Source: SIG440 sp045587485 (GTDB taxonomy: Bacteria; Bacillota; Clostridia; Monoglobales; Monoglobaceae). Taken from it: 5,131 nt of DNA. The notes below the pieces were generated by a model. It searched no databases and had not been told where the DNA came from. It saw only the letters and a program-made list of their open reading frames with translations. Positions 1 through 3,335 of the stretch are shown here, one piece after another. Position numbers and translations under genes: made by a program. The stretch is taken from positions 1 through 5,131 of the forward strand of contig JAZNCI010000009.1 of assembly GCA_045587485.1 (NCBI GenBank), in the 5' to 3' direction. Each line of letters opens with the position of its first letter. Positions within the stretch are counted from its first letter, which is position 1.

Positions 1-2
1 TA

Positions 3-443
3 ATCAGCCCTATACTCTGCGAGGTTGAAAATGGTTTAGGATATGGAGAGGCAAACGGAAAAGCAAAAAGGCTTGTTTGGGAGGCAATAGTTTCAGGGCA
101 AGCACAAGGATATGGATATGGTGATTTAATGGCAATCGCGCGAAACGCAATTCATCAGCAAAGGGATATGTACCTGCGTCCCGACTTTTACAAAGAAGCA
201 GAGGCACAAATGCAGATTGTCATAGCAGATTTAATTAAGGGTGTCGAGGACGGAACTCTGACCTATGAAGAAGCAAGAAAGCAATCCTACATCAAAATCT
301 TACAATGGGTAGAGCCAACATTCACATTAGAGGATATGCAAGGCGACTTTTGCTATTGGGATATTCCGTCAATAGACAACGCATACTTTAACAGAGCAAG
401 AAAGTTATTACTTGAAGCACAGGCAAGGAGGCAAACCGAATGA
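3..443 (+). CDS. Unrecognised protein, 3' part only (cut by window start)
   Basis: The frame is open from position 3 to the TGA at 441-443, so 146 residues are visible and the gene begins before the window. An internal ATG at 129 has no convincing ribosome binding site, and the reading frame before it (…ICEVENGLGYGEANGKAKRLVWEA…, read in pieces) is protein-like, so 129 is unlikely to be the true start. The visible part has no signal peptide, membrane segment or cysteine motif. It has a Gly/Tyr-rich stretch (GQAQGYGYGD), then charged, mostly helical-looking sequence with aromatic patches (LQWVEPTF, FCYWDIPS), and a basic end (RARKLLLEAQARRQTE). The stop overlaps the start of the downstream membrane protein by four bases, so the two are probably translationally coupled and belong to one operon. 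I do not recognise the family. Confidence is high that it is coding, and nil on function. Confidence 0.8.
   Translation: MSPILCEVENGLGYGEANGKAKRLVWEAIVSGQAQGYGYGDLMAIARNAIHQQRDMYLRPDFYKEAEAQMQIVIADLIKGVEDGTLTYEEARKQSYIKILQWVEPTFTLEDMQGDFCYWDIPSIDNAYFNRARKLLLEAQARRQTE
425..431 (+). promoter_or_regulatory. Ribosome binding site for the DUF6050-like gene
   Basis: AAGGAGG, a near-perfect Shine-Dalgarno, lies 8 bases before the ATG at 440. It sits inside the end of the upstream gene, supporting both the start at 440 and coupled translation across the ATGA overlap. Confidence 0.85.
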
Positions 444-769
444 CTAAATTACAGATAACAAAGGACTTTATAATCAAAACAATAATTCCTATATTATTCG
501 CAATATTCCTTTACTCAATGTTTATCAATATCTGCACCGACTCCGCCGGAACGGTTGACTATGTAAAGCTGTTCATACTCTGCGGAATACCTTTCGGCAT
601 AACAAGATTGATAGTGTTCCCACTGTTCGGCTTAAATGGTATGCTTGCAACACTTATATTCAGCTTCTTTATTGGTGGAGCTATCGGAGGAATAATTCTA
701 ATGTGGAGACTGCTTGTAGCCTTGTACTATATTCCTTTAACCGCTGTTAGATTTGTTGCTGCAAGATAA
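440..769 (+). CDS. Small multi-pass membrane protein, DUF6050-like
   Basis: A 109-residue hydrophobic protein. Membrane segments are visible at about residues 11-31, 42-62 and 66-88, with a fourth hydrophobic or amphipathic stretch at about 89-104. Between the first two lies a short polar loop (CTDSAGTVDYVK). The signatures 'KLFILCGIPFGITR' and 'GGAIGGIILMWRLLVALYY' resemble the DUF6050 family, small membrane proteins of clostridial mobile elements with no assigned biochemical role; this is from memory. It follows the upstream gene with an ATGA overlap and ends 17 bases before a strong terminator, so it is the last gene of a plus-strand operon. By location it could be an accessory membrane component of a transfer apparatus, but the sequence does not show that. 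The start is fixed by the AAGGAGG upstream. Confidence 0.8.
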   Translation: MTKLQITKDFIIKTIIPILFAIFLYSMFINICTDSAGTVDYVKLFILCGIPFGITRLIVFPLFGLNGMLATLIFSFFIGGAIGGIILMWRLLVALYYIPLTAVRFVAAR

Positions 770-786
770 AAGAGTATAAAAAAATA

Positions 787-821
787 TCCCTTGTGTCTGT
801 TCAAGACACAAGGGAATTTTT
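787..821. terminator. Bidirectional intrinsic terminator between convergent genes
   Basis: A perfect 12-bp stem pairs TCCCTTGTGTCT (787-798) with AGACACAAGGGA (804-815) around a 5-base loop. On the plus strand it is followed by ATTTTT (816-821), ending the operon that finishes at 769. On the minus strand the same stem is followed by two bases and then a run of seven T (complement of 778-784), ending the lipoprotein gene whose stop codon is at 826-828, about 10 bases away. One hairpin therefore serves both transcription units. Confidence 0.9.
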
Positions 822-825
822 ATGT

Positions 826-2046
826 CTATGGGTTGCAATTTTTACAAGGACTATAACCACGCGCCAGCGCTTCGCTCCGTGTGCATGTCATATATACTTT
901 GTTACTTTCTTTCATTCTGTCAACACTGTAACAGCCTGCATAATGTAATTTGCCTGTATTGCTGTTTGCTATATATGAGTGTGTCGCTTCCTGTGATTGT
1001 GCCGGTTCCTGCTTTTGCTCTTGCGGAACAGGAACCCCGACAACAGCCGGGGGCGTGTCCTCTTTTTGCTTAACTGTAGTATTGGTTTCTATGTTTGCAT
1101 TTTTTGAGGGTGCAACAGTTACTTTCTTTCCGTTGCTCTTAACTATAATATCGCCTTGAAGGTCTGTTCGGTACACTTTTACATCAGCGTCACGCAGACG
1201 GCTTAATGCTTCTTCTGTGGGGTGTCCGTAGTTATTATCGCCAACGGAAATAATTGCATATTCAGGCATTATCTCACGGAGAAAAACATACGAGGTGGAA
1301 TTTTCGCTGCCGTGATGTCCGACCTTTAATACAGTAGCAGACAAGTCATAATTTTTAGCCAATATGTCTTGTTCTTCTTCACGTTCTGCGTCTCCTGTGA
1401 ACAGGAACGAGGTTTCGCCATAAGTTATTTTAAGAACAATCGAGGTATTATTAAGGTCGCTTGAATTTTCTGTTATCGGCCCTAAAAAATCAACTGTACT
1501 GCTTCCAAATTTAATACTGCTTCCCGGAACAGGATTTTGAATTGTCAGCCCTTGCGCCTGTGTCTTACTCTTAAAGCTCTGATATGACTTTATATCATTT
1601 TCCGTCTTTGGAGCATATACCGCACCTGCTGTTGCAACTGACAATGCACCGGGTAACCCTCCCACGTGGTCGTCGTGTGCATGCGAGCAGATAACATAAT
1701 CTAAATGAGAAATACTGTGTTTCTTCAAATACGCTGCTATTAAACTGCTATCGCTCGGATTGCCACCGTCAATAAGCATTGTTTTATCATCACATAAGAC
1801 AAGAGCTGCATCTGCCTGTCCTACATCAAGATAATGTACCTCAAAACTTGAATTTTCGTCAAGCTCAACAGGGGTTTCTGGTTCCTCCTGAATATCCGTG
1901 TCCTTTTCTGCAGAAGCTAAATCCGTTACCACACTATCCTGTGGCTCGGTTAAATCTGCTGTGTTAATGGTATCTGTTCCGCAAGCTGTGAACATAAATA
2001 CCATTGACAACAAAAGGACAATGCTGCATAGTCGTTTCCTTAACAT
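826..2046 (-). CDS. ComEC/Rec2-type metallo-beta-lactamase lipoprotein with C-terminal Ada-like cysteine domain
   Basis: A 406-residue protein. Residues 1-22 form a lipoprotein signal (basic MLRKR, hydrophobic core, lipobox FTAC with Cys22 as the lipidated residue), so it should be exported and membrane-tethered. An acidic, Ser/Thr-rich tether spans about 23-66. The metallo-beta-lactamase domain runs about 67-312: DVGQADA (74-80), LIDGG (91-95), the metal-binding SHAHDDHVGG (121-130; His122, His124, Asp126, His127), TGDAE (217-221, Asp219), KVGHHGS (241-247) and NYGHP (272-276). This is the pattern of the ComEC/Rec2 C-terminal hydrolase family, whose members act on nucleic acids or phosphodiesters; the substrate here is unknown. 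A Pro/Gln/Glu-rich linker (about 313-355) leads to a 50-residue tail with Cys372, Cys388, Cys401 and Cys404, resembling the Ada-type zinc-binding domain found on secreted nucleases. It lacks any Ada methyltransferase part. It stands alone, convergent to the 440-769 gene and divergent from the XRE gene. Confidence 0.88.
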   Translation of the reverse strand: MLRKRLCSIVLLLSMVFMFTACGTDTINTADLTEPQDSVVTDLASAEKDTDIQEEPETPVELDENSSFEVHYLDVGQADAALVLCDDKTMLIDGGNPSDSSLIAAYLKKHSISHLDYVICSHAHDDHVGGLPGALSVATAGAVYAPKTENDIKSYQSFKSKTQAQGLTIQNPVPGSSIKFGSSTVDFLGPITENSSDLNNTSIVLKITYGETSFLFTGDAEREEEQDILAKNYDLSATVLKVGHHGSENSTSYVFLREIMPEYAIISVGDNNYGHPTEEALSRLRDADVKVYRTDLQGDIIVKSNGKKVTVAPSKNANIETNTTVKQKEDTPPAVVGVPVPQEQKQEPAQSQEATHSYIANSNTGKLHYAGCYSVDRMKESNKVYMTCTRSEALARGYSPCKNCNP

Positions 2047-2050
2047 TTTT

Positions 2051-2057
2051 ACCTCCT
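2051..2057 (-). promoter_or_regulatory. Ribosome binding site of the MBL lipoprotein gene
   Basis: On the minus strand AGGAGGT precedes the ATG (2044-2046) by four A residues. This confirms the start that gives the intact lipoprotein signal peptide. Confidence 0.85.
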
Positions 2058-2090
2058 ACTTTGTAGCCGAGTTCTTCACATCTTGTATCT

Positions 2091-2119
2091 TTCGCAACAC
2101 CTCAATTAAGAGGTATAAT
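2091..2119 (+). promoter_or_regulatory. Sigma-A-type promoter of the XRE regulator gene
   Basis: A consensus -10 box TATAAT (2114-2119) lies 17 bases after TTCGCA (2091-2096), a four-of-six match to the -35 consensus. Transcription should begin near 2126, giving a leader of about 45 bases before the ATG at 2172. An inverted repeat ACCTC-N6-GAGGT (2099-2114) fills the spacer between the two boxes. Confidence 0.7.
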
Positions 2120-2120
2120 A

Positions 2121-2150
2121 TTTACAGAATGTAGGTAATAGAAAAATCAA
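2121..2150 (-). promoter_or_regulatory. Weak candidate promoter for the MBL lipoprotein gene
   Basis: On the minus strand TTGATT (2145-2150) and TGTAAA (2121-2126) are 18 bases apart, each matching four of six consensus bases. It would overlap the divergent XRE promoter and hold the octamer at 2130-2137 in its spacer. This is the best I can see for this gene, but it is weak and could be chance in AT-rich DNA. Confidence 0.3.
2130..2137 (+). promoter_or_regulatory. Candidate operator TGTAGGTA near XRE promoter
   Basis: The octamer TGTAGGTA starts about four bases after the predicted start of XRE transcription. The same octamer occurs twice more, as an inverted pair at 2748-2755 and 2782-2789 around the promoter of the 71-residue gene. 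Its placement suits an autoregulatory operator. Binding by the XRE protein is inferred. Confidence 0.5.
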
Positions 2151-2155
2151 GTTGC

Positions 2156-2163
2156 AAGGCGGT
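2156..2163 (+). promoter_or_regulatory. Ribosome binding site of the XRE gene
   Basis: AAGGCGGT is one mismatch from the ideal AAGGAGGT and lies 8 bases before the ATG at 2172, supporting that start. Confidence 0.7.
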
Positions 2164-2171
2164 GTTACAGT

Positions 2172-2477
2172 ATGGATGTTTTGAAACGATTAAGAGATTT
2201 GCAAAGCAAATATGGCTGGTCTGACTATCGTATTGCAAAAGAAGCTGGGTTAGCACAAGGAACAGTATCAAATTTATATAAACGAAATACAATCCCTAAC
2301 ATTGTTACATTAGAAGCCGTGTGCAAGGCTTTTGGTTTAACCCTATCACAGTTCTTTGCAGATAACGATTTTATAGAACTCACACCCGAATTAAAAGAGC
2401 TTTTTGAAAGCTGGGTGAAATTGCCGGAAGATAAAAAGACTATCATACTCCAAATGATAAAATCTTCGGCAGAATAA
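2172..2477 (+). CDS. XRE (Cro/CI-type) helix-turn-helix transcriptional regulator
   Basis: A 101-residue cytoplasmic DNA-binding protein. Residues about 3-65 form an HTH_3-type domain: LKRLRDLQSKYGWSDYRIAK, then the helix-turn-helix core AKEAGLAQGTVSNLYKR (22-38), with the recognition helix at about 29-37, then 'IPNIVTLEAVCKAFGLTLSQFF' (41-62), which is the classic end of the domain. The C-terminal 35 residues (ELTPELKELFESWVKLPEDKKTIILQMI, read in two parts) look like a short helical dimerisation tail. There is no sensor or protease domain, so this is a simple repressor of the size common in mobile elements. It has its own promoter and is divergent from the MBL lipoprotein and convergent with the 71-residue gene. 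Repeated octamers near its own promoter and that of the neighbour suggest autoregulation and control of the neighbour (inference). Confidence 0.9.
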   Translation: MDVLKRLRDLQSKYGWSDYRIAKEAGLAQGTVSNLYKRNTIPNIVTLEAVCKAFGLTLSQFFADNDFIELTPELKELFESWVKLPEDKKTIILQMIKSSAE

Positions 2478-2497
2478 TACTTGCATTTCTAATATCC

Positions 2498-2545
2498 AAA
2501 TGGAACAGGAAAACGGTATCAGGCGTTTTCCTGTTCCATTTTTTT
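2498..2545 (+). terminator. Intrinsic terminator of the XRE gene, inside the convergent gene
   Basis: A perfect 18-bp stem pairs 2498-2515 with 2524-2541 around an 8-base loop, and a run of seven T (2539-2545) closes it on the plus strand. It starts about 20 bases after the XRE stop. The downstream arm and T-run are also the last coding bases (KKMEQENA and stop) of the minus-strand 71-residue gene. On the minus strand the hairpin is followed by only TTTGGATATT, so it should work mainly for plus-strand transcription. Confidence 0.88.
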
Positions 2546-2734
2546 AATTGTTTCACATATTCTTTCCCAAACAACCTTTGAGCGTTCTTCCCAATCGGGA
2601 GGAAGCTCAACATCTGCTATACGCCGTTCAGTTTCTTCATTCATAGCTTTTATAATTTCATCACCATACTTTGAAAAAACATATTCAAGCAGTTCATCAA
2701 ATGTTCCTGTAAAAACACCGTTTTCAATTTTCAT
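2519..2734 (-). CDS. Unrecognised small acidic protein (71 residues)
   Basis: The chosen start is the ATG at 2732-2734 (MKIENGVFTGTFDELLEYVF…), because GGAG lies 8 bases before it and a strong promoter at 2766-2794 would start transcription near 2759. A longer frame to 2797 would begin with TTG inside the -35 box and cannot be made from that promoter. The protein is soluble, helix-rich and acidic (18 Asp/Glu against 10 Lys/Arg), with no signal peptide, membrane segment or recognised motif; a PPDWEER turn sits at about 45-51. It has its own promoter flanked by the octamer shared with the XRE gene. The 3' end overlaps the XRE terminator. It could be a small regulatory or anti-defence protein, but nothing in the sequence settles this. 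Confidence 0.7.
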   Translation of the reverse strand: MKIENGVFTGTFDELLEYVFSKYGDEIIKAMNEETERRIADVELPPDWEERSKVVWERICETIKKMEQENA

Positions 2735-2747
2735 ACTCAACACTCCA

Positions 2748-2789
2748 TACCTACATAGTGAATTTATTATATCATCTTTCTTGTAGGTA
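2748..2789. repeat. Inverted pair of octamers around a promoter (candidate operator)
   Basis: TACCTACA (2748-2755) and TGTAGGTA (2782-2789) are perfect inverted copies, separated by 26 bases that hold the -10 box. One copy lies next to the -35 box and the other just after the expected transcription start, the usual layout for repression by a dimer or by looping. A third copy is at 2130-2137 by the XRE promoter. Confidence 0.6.
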
Positions 2790-2794
2790 GTCAA
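2766..2794 (-). promoter_or_regulatory. Strong promoter of the 71-residue gene
   Basis: On the minus strand TTGACT (2789-2794) and TATAAT (2766-2771) are exactly 17 bases apart: five-of-six and six-of-six matches to the sigma-A consensus. Transcription should start near 2759, about 25 bases before the ATG at 2734. It is the best promoter in the window. Confidence 0.85.
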
Positions 2795-2808
2795 CAAACA
2801 AAAAAAGA

Positions 2809-2850
2809 ACCGTGATACATGCTGCTTGATTTTAGCAACTGTATCACGGT
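2809..2850 (-). terminator. Terminator of the ArdA-fusion/VLP operon
   Basis: An 11-bp perfect stem pairs ACCGTGATACA (2809-2819) with TGTATCACGGT (2840-2850); a smaller inner pairing TGCT/AGCA (2820-2823 with 2834-2837) can extend it. On the minus strand it is followed by TCTTTTTTTG, ending transcription that comes from 5131 towards 2949. On the plus strand ATTTTT follows too, so it may work both ways, though no plus-strand gene precedes it. It separates the operon from the next promoter by only a few bases. Confidence 0.8.
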
Positions 2851-2863
2851 ATTTTTATATAAT

Positions 2864-2983
2864 TTATGTCACGCATTAGAGGGCAGTTTTTAAGGTTTTT
2901 GGATAAAGAGTATTACCCCTATGAGTTTTCGCCTTAAAAACCCTTATTTTAAGGGAATAAATTGCCTTTATTCCGTGACATAA
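2864..2983. repeat. Nested palindromic element of about 120 bp, MITE-like or structured RNA
   Basis: The ends are perfect 10-bp inverted repeats, TTATGTCACG (2864-2873) and CGTGACATAA (2974-2983). Inside are GTTTTTAAGG (2886-2895) with CCTTAAAAAC (2932-2941), and GGAATAAA (2954-2961) with TTTATTCC (2967-2974). A short alternative hairpin, CCCTTA (2941-2946) with TAAGGG (2950-2955), competes with the last two. The layout could fold as a closed multi-branched structure on either strand. It could be a small non-coding inserted repeat or a 3' untranslated RNA structure. The right end overlaps the last ten codons of the VLP gene. No target-site duplication is clear. Confidence 0.55.
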
Positions 2984-3335
2984 GACGCTGTTTTTGTTTT
3001 CGTTCCGCTGCTTGCCGTCTTGTAATGACTTTTCTGCAATCGGAACAATACTTTGACCTATTACTGTTTGGGATATAATATCTGCCACATATAGAACACA
3101 GTTTTGTGTTCGGTGGCTTCATTAGTTCAATATGCAAATCTTTATCAACAGGCAGTACGGCAACCTTAAACCATTTGCAGATAATATGTGAGTATGTTAT
3201 AAGCTGGGGGCATACGCACGGATCGCCGTCGTCAAGCAAAATACAATGGCCGCCGTCGTAGTTGCAACAGAGCTTGCGAACAAGTGCATTTGTACGTCTG
3301 CTTTGCTTCGGGGAAAGCAATATTATTCTGCTCAT
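2949..3335 (-). CDS. Cysteine-rich VLP protein of a mobile element
   Basis: A 128-residue protein with ten cysteines (23, 24, 31, 40, 42, 53, 80, 83, 97, 100). The first block (CCNYDGGHCILLDDGDPCVC, then CKWFKVAVLP at 53-62) carries the VLP tripeptide (60-62) that names the Cys_rich_VLP family, widespread in Tn1549-like clostridial elements. The second block, CSIC (80-83) with CSDC (97-100), looks like a zinc ribbon. The tail is strongly basic (RKVITRRQAAERKQKQR), so nucleic-acid binding is plausible; the family's real role is not known to me. The ATG overlaps the stop of the upstream ArdA-fusion gene by ATGA, with GGAG 8 bases before it, so translation is coupled. The last ten residues (MSRNKGNLFP) and the stop lie inside the palindromic element at 2864-2983, so the original C-terminus may have been replaced. 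Confidence 0.88.
   Translation of the reverse strand: MSRIILLSPKQSRRTNALVRKLCCNYDGGHCILLDDGDPCVCPQLITYSHIICKWFKVAVLPVDKDLHIELMKPPNTKLCSICGRYYIPNSNRSKYCSDCRKVITRRQAAERKQKQRLMSRNKGNLFP

Noticed and set aside
10..207. Open frame of 65 residues on the minus strand
   Set aside because: It is antisense to the coupled plus-strand gene, without a ribosome site or protein-like features.
822..1159. Plus-strand frames at 822-1073 and 950-1159
   Set aside because: They are antisense to the cysteine domain and linker of the MBL lipoprotein, whose frame is clearly real; the cysteine richness comes from the opposite strand.
1779..2134. Plus-strand frames at 1779-1967 and 1898-2134
   Set aside because: They are antisense to the signal and catalytic part of the lipoprotein gene and run through its promoter region.
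2225..2446. Minus-strand frame antisense to the XRE gene
   Set aside because: The plus-strand helix-turn-helix protein explains this sequence, and no ribosome site is seen for the minus frame.
2172..2734. XRE gene and 71-residue gene as a toxin-antitoxin pair
   Set aside because: They are convergent with separate promoters, not an operon, and the small protein shows no toxin motif.
2735..2797. Longer N-terminus for the 71-residue gene starting with TTG at 2797
   Set aside because: The TTG lies in the -35 box of the promoter, has no ribosome site, and would lie upstream of the expected transcription start.
2876..3088. 70-residue minus-strand frame overlapping the VLP gene
   Set aside because: It is a shifted frame across the palindromic element and the VLP tail, whose cysteine motifs show that the VLP frame is the real one.
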